Origin: DASSFG01 sp035547915
GTDB taxonomy: Bacteria; Planctomycetota; Planctomycetia; Pirellulales; JAICIG01
Reading direction: 5' to 3'
NCBI GenBank assembly: GCA_035547915.1
Contig: DASZTS010000119.1
Location: forward strand, 48,018 to 112,017
Length of the DNA stretch: 64,000 bases
Shown: positions 17,582 to 26,154 of the stretch, one piece after another
How positions within the stretch are numbered: position 1 is the stretch's first letter
How the letters are laid out: each line of letters begins with the position of its first letter
Notes under the pieces: generated by a model
Told to the model about the DNA's origin: nothing
The model's database searches: none
The model's input: the letters and a program-made list of their open reading frames with translations, nothing else
Translations under genes and position numbers: made by a program

Positions 17582-20500
17582 GGTTTCGCTTCCGATCCCA
17601 TTTCCATCACGACGGCGGCGGTTTGGGTCGAAGTCGGAGCGGAGAGCGCGGTGCGCGGATGCGTAAACGTCGAACTTCGGCCGACAATCGAGCTCGGGCC
17701 GCTACGGAACACAACCTGTTGCCGACGCTGACCCCATCTCCGCTCGAGCATCGCGGCCAAGCCGATCAGCAACAAGCCGATCACGGCCGATTGCACGGCC
17801 AAGAGCGCGAGGTCGGGCCACATGGCGGCCGCCGACAGCATGACCACCGCGCTCGCGAACAGCCACTCGGCACGCCGCAGCGCCGGAACGTAGATCCAAA
17901 GCAGCCCCAACAGCAGCAGAACGCCGGAGGGAAACAAGATCAATTCGGCGCGCGAAATCGTGGTTAGCTCGAGCTGGGCGGGAAGCCCCATGCCGCTGAA
18001 AAGGTAGGTATTCACCGACGGCGGGAGCGGGTCTTCGTAGCGGCGGGCTCCGCTCCAAAACTCCAATTCGGCCGTGTCGCGGAGCGGTTGCCGCCACCAC
18101 GCGGCGCCACGCCACGTCCAAACAAAGTCGCTCTCGAGCGAAGCGGGGCCGAGCAGCAGAAACTCGTTGCGTGGCAATACCACTTGCCAATAAGCGGGTC
18201 CCGTCGACGCGGCTCCCAACAGGACGGGCATCGGCAACGTCCAACGTCCGCCGCCGGCCGGCCGCTCGGTGAGTTCGTAAGTCACCTCCAACACGTGCGA
18301 CGTCTCGGGTGAGTCGTCCTCGGGCAGGGGCAAAATGCGCTCATCGGGCCCGTCTCCCTGCGAGGCCGAGGTGACGAAATCGTCGTCGTCGAAGCGGAAT
18401 CGTTCCGTCACCCGTCCGGTCGGCAGGCGCAGCGTGACATGACCGTCGTGGCCGTGAAAGCGGAACACCGCTCGGTCGATGCGCTGGTCGTCGGTCAACC
18501 AGCTTTGCACCCACGTCCGTTCGATCACCAAGGAATTGCTCGCCGCGCTCTCCACGGCGCCGACCCCCAAAGCAACCGTCGTACGCGGCCGGCTGGCCGT
18601 CAAGCTCAAGGCGTTGGCCCCCTCGCTCTGCTGGCGAGCGCGATCGAGCGTCCATTCCTTATCCACCGACTCGATTTCCGCGCGAGGCTCCGCGATCACC
18701 GTCAATTCGCCGCGCGTGAATTCGCCCTCGCCCGGCATGACCAACGGCAGCACGAGCTTGACCGTGCTGCCGCCAGACACGAGGTTTTCCATCGCCGCCT
18801 CCGGCCAATCGTAGGTCACGTTCAACTCGAACGGTCCGATCTGTTGTTTCGGAAGATGGACGCGAACCGCCACCATCCCATCGTCTGGCTCCGCTTCCGG
18901 CCCAGCCGGATCGACCACCAATTCGGTGCCATCGCAGCGGACTTCGAGGCTTTCGTTCCGAGCCAGCGCCGCGGGCATGATCAGGCGCAGCGATTCGGCC
19001 GCTTCGTGCGTCACCGAACAATGCAGCGTTTCTTCGATCTTGGCCGCGCCGGCCGACAGCGCGATCCGTGCCTCGACGCGGGTGGCGAGCCGGCGGCCGG
19101 CCACGTGGAAATCCGCCGAAAAATGGGGATCGGGCACATCGCTGTGGTAGAACCAGGGAGGCTGGTGGTGGGGCGGCAGCTTGACCTCCGGATCAGCCGC
19201 CGAGCTTGCGAGCCCAGACGCATCATCGGCCCGCGGGGTGAGAACGACGTTGTCTTCCGCCAGCACCACGAGTTGCAGGGGAGCCACCATATCGGCCGAC
19301 GGCCGCAACAGCCGGAAGTCGATCGCCATCGCACCGGCGGCAATCGGCCTGGTGGCCCGGACCTTCAACTCGATCTTGCCGGTCGTGGGCTGCTTGAGGG
19401 GAATCAGAACGGAGTTTCCCGCGCCGAAGACGAGGGCCGCGCTGTTCACCAGCGTTACCGGATCGAGGTTGGCCTCATCGAGGACCCAGTCGTTCAGCTC
19501 GAGCGACAACGTAAAGACCTTGGCCCCCGCGATGTGGTACGTGAGCGTGGCGTCCAGTTCCAAGTGGTGCGGCCCGACACGGACGACATAGCTCGGCTCG
19601 ACAGACGTTCTCGTTTGTCTCGGCGATACATGCACCGGCAAGGAATAGGGCTGTCCGAAGTAGACGAAGCCCGCCACGACGCGATCGCTGCGCATGTCCG
19701 ACGGCAGATCGGTCTGCAATACGCCCTGCCGGCCGGCGAAGGTAACCTGCCAATCGTCCTTGACCTCGACGGCGATAACACCCCATTGCCGCACCGCTCC
19801 CAAGCAGTCGAAGCCGCCCAATTCGAACGTCCCCTCTCGGGTCACGTCGTGCCCCTGTTTCGTCTCCAGTTTGACACTCACCGACGACGTCGTCTTGGCC
19901 TTCAGCCGCACCTCGACGAGCTTCCGCTCATTGGGATCTTCCGCGGCGGTAGTAGGCGAGGCGATCTCCCTGGCCGAATATTCGGGACCGTCGACCGGCA
20001 GCAACGTGGCGCCGCGCGCCAGGCGAACCTGAAAACTGTCGAATTCGCGGCCGAACGCGCTCACGTTCAGCGTGGCCGTGGTATCGACGCCGCCACCATC
20101 GATCTGCGCCACCACTCGCCCTTCGACCGACAACGCGGCGGGCGTCGCGGCGCGCACGGCGCCGGCATCGTGCCACGAGAGGGCGAAGTCGCTCGCCAGC
20201 CCGCTGGCGCGAAACTGCGTCCGGTCGCGGCGATGCTGGGTCTCCGCCAACATACCGCCCGAGGCCACCCGGCCCACGGCCTTGCTGGCCGGCACTTCGA
20301 GCTCCAGTTCCGAGAAAACCGCCCGGGGTGCGTTGAAGCGTAACCGCGTCTGTCCGGCATCGTTTTCCAAGGCCACCAGTCCGCGCAACGTGAGTTGGTG
20401 GGGCTCGTCGGCTTTGCCGCGGAACCAGGCAACATATTCGCGGTTGTCGACGTCGAAATCGACGAAGTGCTCGCTCTTGGTCGCGAACTGCGGTAACTCC

Positions 20501-20955
20501 GTCGGCACGAAGTTGCCCAGGCGTAGCGGCACGCGGAGCCAGCCCGTGTCGCTGGCGATGATCGATAGTTCCACGGTCAGCTTGGCATAGCCTTCGGCGG
20601 CTTCGCCGCGCGCGACAAGCCGCTCTAAGCGGAACCCGGGGCGTTGGGTCGTCGCGGCCCCCTCACGGACCAATTCGAGAGCACGCTTGATCTCGTCCAG
20701 CGAATGACCGAGCAACGGCAGGGGCACGCCGCGCTCGTCCCGCACGTAATAAATGTCGGGCTCGACGCGCTCGACGGCAGCCGGTCCGCGGCTCTGGGAT
20801 CGCTCCGAATCCTGTTCGCCCTTCACGGCGGTGGCGCCGACGGTCTGCGCGCGCGCCGGCGAACAGAGTGCGGCGACGTGGAGGGCCGCCATGAACCAGA
20901 GCCTGCAACAACGTCTCGGCAAGGCCGCTCGATCCCCTTGCGAATTCTCCCGCAT
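17578..20955 (-). CDS. Large exported membrane protein, single-module relative of the giant protein
   Basis: About 1125 residues from the ATG at 20955, chosen because a twin-cysteine leader (RRCCRLWFMAALHVAALCSPARAQ) follows; an upstream in-frame start at 21039 would put 28 residues before it. A long beta-rich region begins VEPDIYYVRDERGVPLPLLG and HSLDEIKRALELV, as in the modules of the downstream gene. The C-terminus has hydrophobic helices at ~990-1075 (LILFPSGVLLLLGLLWIYV, WLFASAVVMLSAAAMWPDLA, LLAVQSAVIGLLLIGLAAML) and a ~50-residue polar tail. The predicted topology is a large periplasmic domain anchored at its C-terminus. It overlaps the giant gene by ATGA. I infer that all three modules arose by duplication. 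Confidence 0.8.
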   Translation of the reverse strand: MRENSQGDRAALPRRCCRLWFMAALHVAALCSPARAQTVGATAVKGEQDSERSQSRGPAAVERVEPDIYYVRDERGVPLPLLGHSLDEIKRALELVREGAATTQRPGFRLERLVARGEAAEGYAKLTVELSIIASDTGWLRVPLRLGNFVPTELPQFATKSEHFVDFDVDNREYVAWFRGKADEPHQLTLRGLVALENDAGQTRLRFNAPRAVFSELELEVPASKAVGRVASGGMLAETQHRRDRTQFRASGLASDFALSWHDAGAVRAATPAALSVEGRVVAQIDGGGVDTTATLNVSAFGREFDSFQVRLARGATLLPVDGPEYSAREIASPTTAAEDPNERKLVEVRLKAKTTSSVSVKLETKQGHDVTREGTFELGGFDCLGAVRQWGVIAVEVKDDWQVTFAGRQGVLQTDLPSDMRSDRVVAGFVYFGQPYSLPVHVSPRQTRTSVEPSYVVRVGPHHLELDATLTYHIAGAKVFTLSLELNDWVLDEANLDPVTLVNSAALVFGAGNSVLIPLKQPTTGKIELKVRATRPIAAGAMAIDFRLLRPSADMVAPLQLVVLAEDNVVLTPRADDASGLASSAADPEVKLPPHHQPPWFYHSDVPDPHFSADFHVAGRRLATRVEARIALSAGAAKIEETLHCSVTHEAAESLRLIMPAALARNESLEVRCDGTELVVDPAGPEAEPDDGMVAVRVHLPKQQIGPFELNVTYDWPEAAMENLVSGGSTVKLVLPLVMPGEGEFTRGELTVIAEPRAEIESVDKEWTLDRARQQSEGANALSLTASRPRTTVALGVGAVESAASNSLVIERTWVQSWLTDDQRIDRAVFRFHGHDGHVTLRLPTGRVTERFRFDDDDFVTSASQGDGPDERILPLPEDDSPETSHVLEVTYELTERPAGGGRWTLPMPVLLGAASTGPAYWQVVLPRNEFLLLGPASLESDFVWTWRGAAWWRQPLRDTAELEFWSGARRYEDPLPPSVNTYLFSGMGLPAQLELTTISRAELILFPSGVLLLLGLLWIYVPALRRAEWLFASAVVMLSAAAMWPDLALLAVQSAVIGLLLIGLAAMLERRWGQRRQQVVFRSGPSSIVGRSSTFTHPRTALSAPTSTQTAAVVMEMGSEAKP

Positions 20956-21283
20956 GCCGCAACACATTGCGGCGAGGGGAGTTTGGTAAACCGTGTCGTA
21001 AACGACCAACGTTACGAACCAAGCCGGGGCTTCGGGCAATGACGTGCTTCCGGCCGAATCCCCAATCTCTAGCTTACCCAGCGGAAATCGACCCTAAAAG
21101 CCGCAAAGGGAACCCAAAAGTCACCGACGGGCCGACACGAATCCACCGGAGCAGGTTGAAAGGCGCGGCGCGGGATCGGTTTTTCCGAGCCCCAACCCCT
21201 TCGACCTGCACGCCCGAGGCGCGGGCAGACACGAGCCACCGTAATTGCCTCGAAGGCTGGGTCGCATGCAAAGCCACGACTTC

Positions 21284-21289
21284 TATAAT
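21284..21289 (+). promoter_or_regulatory. Possible -10 box upstream of the HtrA-like gene
   Basis: TATAAT lies 36 bases before the ATG of the HtrA-like gene, in a locally AT-rich spot. No good -35 hexamer is found 16-18 bases upstream. The rest of the 369-base divergent gap (20956-21324) shows no gene, repeat or strong hairpin. Confidence 0.35.
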
Positions 21290-21324
21290 GAGAGCACTGA
21301 TAAGGACTTCGAGGACGCGAGCCC

Positions 21325-22548
21325 ATGGAAAACCCGACCGCGCCGGCACCGACCTACCCCCGTGCTCAATACGATCGTCGGCTGCCGCGGCTCCTGTGGA
21401 TTTTGGCCGTGCTTTGCCTGGCGCTGGTCTTGCCCTATTTGGCCGAAAAGACGCAGTACGCCATCACCCGCGGGCAGCTTCGCGCCCGGTCCGACGAGGC
21501 CAGCAAGGAGTTGGCCAGGCTCGGCGAAAAGGCGGAATTGGTGAAGCTCGCCGACACGTCGGAGGCCTTTCGGCTGGTCGCCCGCCGCATCGAACCGAGC
21601 GTGGTCCACATCGATACCACCCAAGAGGTCCAGTTCGGCCGTGGCGGCTCAGGCGACGAATGGACGCAGCAGTTTCCGCATCGCCAGCGGCATTTCGAAG
21701 CCCAAGGACAGGGCTCGGGGGTGGTGGTCGATGCCGAGAATGGCTACGTGTTGACGAACTTCCACGTGATTCAGAACGCCAGCCGCGTGCAGGTGAATCT
21801 GAGCGATGGGCGGACCATCGATCACGAAGACGTCGAGATCGTGGGCTACGACATGCTCACCGACCTGGCAGTGTTGCGGCTGCGGGCCGGCGATCTCACG
21901 GCCGCCACCTGGGGCGACAGCCACGAACTCGAGGTGGGCGATTGGGTGCTGGCCGTCGGCAATCCCTACGGACTCGATCGCACGGTGACCTGCGGCATCA
22001 TCAGCGCCACGCAACGGCGTGGCCTCGGTCGCGGTGGGTATAAAAACTTCTTGCAGACCGACGCCGCCGTCAATCCGGGCAACAGCGGCGGGCCGCTCTT
22101 GAACATCCGCGGCGAATTGGTGGGCATTACCACCGCCATCATCGGCGATGCCTATCAGGGCATCAGCTTCGCCATTCCCAGCGAGGTGGCCCAGCACATC
22201 TACGAGCGGCTGAAAGAGGAAGGACGTGTGGCACGTGGCTGGCTGGGGGTCCATCCGCAGCCGTTGACGCCGGAGGTGGCGGAAGAATTCAACCTCAAGG
22301 GCAAGCGCGGCGCGTTTCTCGCCGAAGTGCTGCCGGGCTCGCCGGCGGAAGAGGCCGGTTTGCAGAAGGGAGATTTGATCGTCGAATTCAACGGGCAGAA
22401 GGTCACCGACAACGCCGAATTGCCCTTGTTGGTGGCCGGCTCGCAGATCGGTTCAAAGGTGCAGGTCAAGCTCTGGCGCCATGGCCAGCCGCTCGACCTG
22501 ACCGTCAAGATCGCGGAGCGGCCCGACGAGAATACGCCGCGAAAATAA
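21325..22548 (+). CDS. HtrA/DegP-type membrane-anchored serine protease with one PDZ domain
   Basis: A 407-residue trypsin-like protease of the HtrA family, expected to degrade misfolded envelope proteins. Residues ~21-40 form an N-terminal transmembrane anchor (LLWILAVLCLALVLPYLA), followed by a coiled linker. The catalytic triad is visible: His147 (VLTNFHVIQ), Asp180 (DMLTDLAVLRL) and Ser254 (NPGNSGGPL). A PDZ domain spans ~305-395 (GAFLAEVLPGSPAEEAGLQ, GDLIVEFNGQKV). GAGGA lies 9 bases before the start. It is divergent from the giant membrane protein genes; a quality-control link to them is plausible but unproven. The gene converges on the J-like/WD40 gene. Confidence 0.92.
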   Translation: MENPTAPAPTYPRAQYDRRLPRLLWILAVLCLALVLPYLAEKTQYAITRGQLRARSDEASKELARLGEKAELVKLADTSEAFRLVARRIEPSVVHIDTTQEVQFGRGGSGDEWTQQFPHRQRHFEAQGQGSGVVVDAENGYVLTNFHVIQNASRVQVNLSDGRTIDHEDVEIVGYDMLTDLAVLRLRAGDLTAATWGDSHELEVGDWVLAVGNPYGLDRTVTCGIISATQRRGLGRGGYKNFLQTDAAVNPGNSGGPLLNIRGELVGITTAIIGDAYQGISFAIPSEVAQHIYERLKEEGRVARGWLGVHPQPLTPEVAEEFNLKGKRGAFLAEVLPGSPAEEAGLQKGDLIVEFNGQKVTDNAELPLLVAGSQIGSKVQVKLWRHGQPLDLTVKIAERPDENTPRK

Positions 22549-22576
22549 TGGCGAGATCATCGCTCCCGGCCCATTG

Positions 22577-25042
22577 TCACGGCTGAATGACCACCGGCAG
22601 GGAAAGCAGATCGCTCCCCTTGGGCATAAAATAGGGAAAGAAGCGCACCTTCAGGTTTCGCTCGATCGCGGCGTTGATCGCCTGACGTTGGCTCTGCGAG
22701 TTGTCGTCGGTCATGCCCGCGGAAAGCGTGTTTGACCACAGATCGCTCGCACTGTCGCCCGACCGCAAACGAATCACCATTTTGATTCCCATGTGGCCCG
22801 GAAACTGAGTCGCCGGTCTGTTGATGCGGCTCGGTCCCCTATTCGGTGGGAAGACGGCCCGAGGTGCTCGGTATTCTTCGGAATAGTCGACCAAGTACTG
22901 CATTTCTCCGTCATCGGAGATTCGAATTCCATCGGCTGCCAATCGCGCGGTGAGCAGTTGCCGCAAATCACTTTCGATCTGCGGCGCCGATGTGCCGCCG
23001 GCCAAGGAACCGACCTGGATTCGTATCCCGACAGGTTGTTGTGGTCCTAACCAGGCGGGCACCGAGGCGTCCTGCATCGCGGCCAGCGAATCGTCGATCT
23101 TCTCCCACGGAATCTTCACGTCGACTAACTCGCGGTCCTTCCAGTGGCCGCGCAACGCCAACAGGCTCTCTTCGTCGATGAAGCGGTGTCGGGCATCGAA
23201 GTCGTTCCCGGTCTTGAGCAACCACGTTATGCGCCGCAGTTTTCGGTCGAGAAAGGCATTCCCTTTCAAGAGCCAGCCGCGGCCGCCGGGATGCCATTCT
23301 ATGTCGGGACCTCGATAGGCCATGGCACCGGTCCAAAAGGAAAGAAGATCGGCTCCCAATTCGTGTTCGAAGACGAGGTTCGTCCGCTTGTCCCAGCACA
23401 TCACGCGAGACCAGTTGTCGCAAATCGCCGCTAACTCTTCCCCCGACGGCGAGAAACACATGCTCTCCACATCGACCGTCCGCCGGCTAGGGTTCGTGAT
23501 GCGGATCCTTGCCGCGACGCTCCCTTTCTTCTTCGATGGGTTTTTCTGCAGGTCGTAGATAACGATCCCGAATTGATTGACGACCACCGCCAGATAGCGC
23601 CCGTCTTCGCTCAAGGTCATTCGTCCGGAGCCGCCATCGATCTCGAAATCCCTAACGAGCGTGCCCGCGGGGATATTCCAAATCTGAACGTGATGTTCGC
23701 CGCCGTTCAGCATCGACACGACCAATTTGTCGGGGCCGGCGAAGTCGAGCAACTGAATGAAGATGGACTTCGACGCTACATCGATTCTGGATGCTATCTG
23801 TCCGTATTCGCATCGCCGCACTTCCACCATATCGCGGTCTACGAAGGCGAAATAGCGACCGTCGGGGCTCAAAGCCGTCATCCTGATGCCGCGGGGCACG
23901 ATGCCGCCGGGCATGTTCGCGGTGGGCATCTGCTCCGCCTGGCCGATACGATGGCCATCGGCAAGGCTATAAACATTGCCACCGACCGCCACAAAAGGTC
24001 CGCGGCCACGCGCAAAGACGATCTCCGCGTTATGCGGCGCTGCGATCGAAAAAGTCGAGCCATCGCTCCATGTCGCGTCCTCGGAAAAGGGCGAGAACGG
24101 GTTCGGGCTCGCCGTCGCGTTGTCCGGCGTAGCCGATGACGGGCCGCTCATCCCTGGCGGACTGACGATAGGTCGTTGTTTGCCGAAATCCGCCGTTGCT
24201 GGCGGGGTCGCGTCGACCGTGGGCGGGGTCGCGTCGACCGTGGGCGGCGATATCGGCGACCGCGTCGTTTCGACCTTCGGCGGCGGCAAAGGCCGGCTTG
24301 ACGATGGCGGGACAGTCTCCTTGGCGATCGGTGTGACCGGTTGGTTGGATACGGTCTGGGTCACCGGCGACGCAGGACTGGCGCTGTCGGCAAGACTAAC
24401 TTGGCCGTCGGAGGCGTCCGACGGCCCCCACGTCAATCCGGCCATCAGCAAGACGACGACCAGCAATCCCAGCGAGCCGGCCGGGATGAGCCATAACCAG
24501 ACAGGCGGTTGTCCCTTGGTCTGCGAGGCCGTTTCAACAGGCGCCGCCGAGGGCGAAGCGGTCGCCGACCAGACCGCGTCGGGCACCAGCGACGGCGCCG
24601 GGCGGCTAGCCGGCGGCGCATAGGAGTACGTGGCCGCTTGACCCGGCGCGGAGATCGTCGCAGGCGCGGGCGGCCTGGGGTGCGAAACGGCGGGCGGGGG
24701 CGAAAGGCTTGACGACGAGGGCCGCGGTTGGCCGACCGAAGGGGCCGCGGGTTGATTGGCCGGAGGCGGGGCGACCGCGCGGTTGAATTGACGGTCGTAT
24801 TCGGCCCGTTTGGCCGCGTCGAGCAGACACAGCTTGGCCGCGGCGATTTCGTTCAGCAGCCGCGTCGCCTCTTGCGAGCGTTCGCCGGTCTGGAAGTGGC
24901 GGACGAACGAGCTTTGCCGCAAGACGGCCGCATTGATGACATCGCGGTCGTGCTCATCCGGCGAGATGCCGAGCAATTGGTAATGGGTCGGCGGACGCGG
25001 TCCGTCGGGGATGCCCAACCATTTCCTGTAGGGATCGAACAT
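22577..25042 (-). CDS. J-like N-terminus, transmembrane helix and WD40-like propeller protein
   Basis: An 821-residue protein. Residues 1-90 carry a planctomycete J-like domain: FDPYRKWLGIPDGPRPPTHY, then QLLGISPDEHDRDVINAA and KLCLLDAAKRAEYDRQF, similar to DnaJ helices but with no HPD tripeptide. A Pro/Ser-rich linker follows, then one transmembrane helix at ~185-205 (WLWLIPAGSLGLLVVVLLMA). A second low-complexity linker contains an in-frame tandem repeat (VDATPP twice, 24205-24240). From ~335 on there is a beta-propeller-like region (LSPDGRYFAFVDRD, LSEDGRYLAVVVNQ, FSPSGEELAAICDN). It is the last gene after the Hsp70 and GYF genes. I infer a membrane-bound cofactor for that Hsp70; without HPD, stimulation of ATPase is doubtful. 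Confidence 0.75.
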   Translation of the reverse strand: MFDPYRKWLGIPDGPRPPTHYQLLGISPDEHDRDVINAAVLRQSSFVRHFQTGERSQEATRLLNEIAAAKLCLLDAAKRAEYDRQFNRAVAPPPANQPAAPSVGQPRPSSSSLSPPPAVSHPRPPAPATISAPGQAATYSYAPPASRPAPSLVPDAVWSATASPSAAPVETASQTKGQPPVWLWLIPAGSLGLLVVVLLMAGLTWGPSDASDGQVSLADSASPASPVTQTVSNQPVTPIAKETVPPSSSRPLPPPKVETTRSPISPPTVDATPPTVDATPPATADFGKQRPIVSPPGMSGPSSATPDNATASPNPFSPFSEDATWSDGSTFSIAAPHNAEIVFARGRGPFVAVGGNVYSLADGHRIGQAEQMPTANMPGGIVPRGIRMTALSPDGRYFAFVDRDMVEVRRCEYGQIASRIDVASKSIFIQLLDFAGPDKLVVSMLNGGEHHVQIWNIPAGTLVRDFEIDGGSGRMTLSEDGRYLAVVVNQFGIVIYDLQKNPSKKKGSVAARIRITNPSRRTVDVESMCFSPSGEELAAICDNWSRVMCWDKRTNLVFEHELGADLLSFWTGAMAYRGPDIEWHPGGRGWLLKGNAFLDRKLRRITWLLKTGNDFDARHRFIDEESLLALRGHWKDRELVDVKIPWEKIDDSLAAMQDASVPAWLGPQQPVGIRIQVGSLAGGTSAPQIESDLRQLLTARLAADGIRISDDGEMQYLVDYSEEYRAPRAVFPPNRGPSRINRPATQFPGHMGIKMVIRLRSGDSASDLWSNTLSAGMTDDNSQSQRQAINAAIERNLKVRFFPYFMPKGSDLLSLPVVIQP

Positions 25043-25195
25043 GACCGCTGCACCTCTCGGCCCAAAAGGCTCGAGTCAGTCGTATCCATCAACGCCACGC
25101 ACCGCCGGAACTCAGCGGAGGCTATTGTAGAACGGAGAGAAGTTCAATCCTAGAGCGGCGGAAAAACCAGCTTTTGGAGGCCGATTCGCCTGACG

Positions 25196-26137
25196 TCACG
25201 GCTGCACGATGTCGGCCAATTGCGGGATTGAGTGGATCGGCCGCCAATCATTCTCGTGCCATGTCGGATGCCGAGCGGCGTTGTCGAGCGTTATCTCTCG
25301 CGCCTGGTAGAGTGCCTTGACGTGGTGCTTCCTGAGCGGAGCCGAGTGGATGCCGCGCACGCGCACGAACCACTCGTCGTTGGCCGGTGGCGCCGGCGGC
25401 CGCAACCGCGCCAAAGGATAGCTGGCGGGCGCATGGACCGGCGCGGCGGCGGGCCGCGGCACAACCACCTGCGCGATCAACGGCGGGGGCCATGCAGGCG
25501 GGGCGGGCGACAGCGGGGCAGGCGGGGCGGGCGCCGGAGCAATCGGCGGTGGCGGTGCCGGGACTGGCGCGACCGGCGGTGGCGGCGCAGCGGGCGCAGG
25601 GGCCATGGGCGGTGCCGGCGACAGCGGCGTGAACACCACCGGATCGTCCTCGTCATCCGGTGTATAGGGTGCTGGCGTTGCAGGCGCCGGGTCGGCGGCC
25701 GTTGTCACGACATTTGCCGCGATCGGCGGTTTTTCGACCGGCGGTGGCGGCGAGAGAAAGTCGCCGACGGGCATCCACGGTCCGTTGTGAGCGCAGATCA
25801 GGTCGTCGGCACCGATGCGGCCGCCGGCATGAAGCTGCTCGACGTCGCTGCGCGAGAGCGAGCCGATCACGCGGCCGGCGGTCAGCACACGCAGGTCGCC
25901 CTTGGCCCGACGACTGCCGGTGACAGGTGCCGCGGTCTGCGCGGGTGCGATCAACGGTGGTGCCGCGGGCGCGGCCAAAAAATCGGCGATCGGAATCCAA
26001 TCGGCGTTGCGCACCGAGACATGATCGGCCGGGGTGACGCGGCCGGCCGCCAGCAACTTGTCGAGTCCCTCGCGGTCGGTCGGCCCGAACACGACTCCGT
26101 TCTTCAACAGGCGCAGATCACCGTCTCTCTTCGCCAT
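25196..26137 (-). CDS. GYF_2-domain protein with a proline-rich linker
   Basis: A 313-residue protein with three GYF_2 (DUF4339)-like units. The first is at ~7-55 (LRLLKNGVVFGPTDREGLDKLL ending with NADWIPIADF), the second at ~78-128 (LRVLTAGRVIGSL, NGPWMPVGDF) and a third at the C-terminus, ~252-310 (EWFVRVRGIHSAPLRKHHV, WHENDWRPIHSI). GYF_2 domains in bacteria are thought to bind proline-rich peptides. Between the second and third lies about 100 residues of Pro/Ala (APAPPAPLSPAPPAWPPP), a likely self- or partner ligand. No signal peptide is present. The gene starts 17 bases after the Hsp70 gene and precedes the J-like gene, whose linker is also proline-rich, so direct interaction is possible. 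Confidence 0.75.
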   Translation of the reverse strand: MAKRDGDLRLLKNGVVFGPTDREGLDKLLAAGRVTPADHVSVRNADWIPIADFLAAPAAPPLIAPAQTAAPVTGSRRAKGDLRVLTAGRVIGSLSRSDVEQLHAGGRIGADDLICAHNGPWMPVGDFLSPPPPVEKPPIAANVVTTAADPAPATPAPYTPDDEDDPVVFTPLSPAPPMAPAPAAPPPPVAPVPAPPPPIAPAPAPPAPLSPAPPAWPPPLIAQVVVPRPAAAPVHAPASYPLARLRPPAPPANDEWFVRVRGIHSAPLRKHHVKALYQAREITLDNAARHPTWHENDWRPIHSIPQLADIVQP

Positions 26138-26154
26138 CGTCGCTCACCCGACGC

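Noticed and set aside
18439..20343. A 634-codon open frame on the plus strand opposite the large membrane protein gene.
   Set aside because: It is Arg/His/Gly-rich without motifs and lies fully antisense to a gene with signal peptide and membrane helices. It is a by-product of high GC.
24205..24240. A tandem DNA repeat as a regulatory element.
   Set aside because: It is an in-frame repeat inside a low-complexity linker (VDATPP twice) and is explained by coding sequence.
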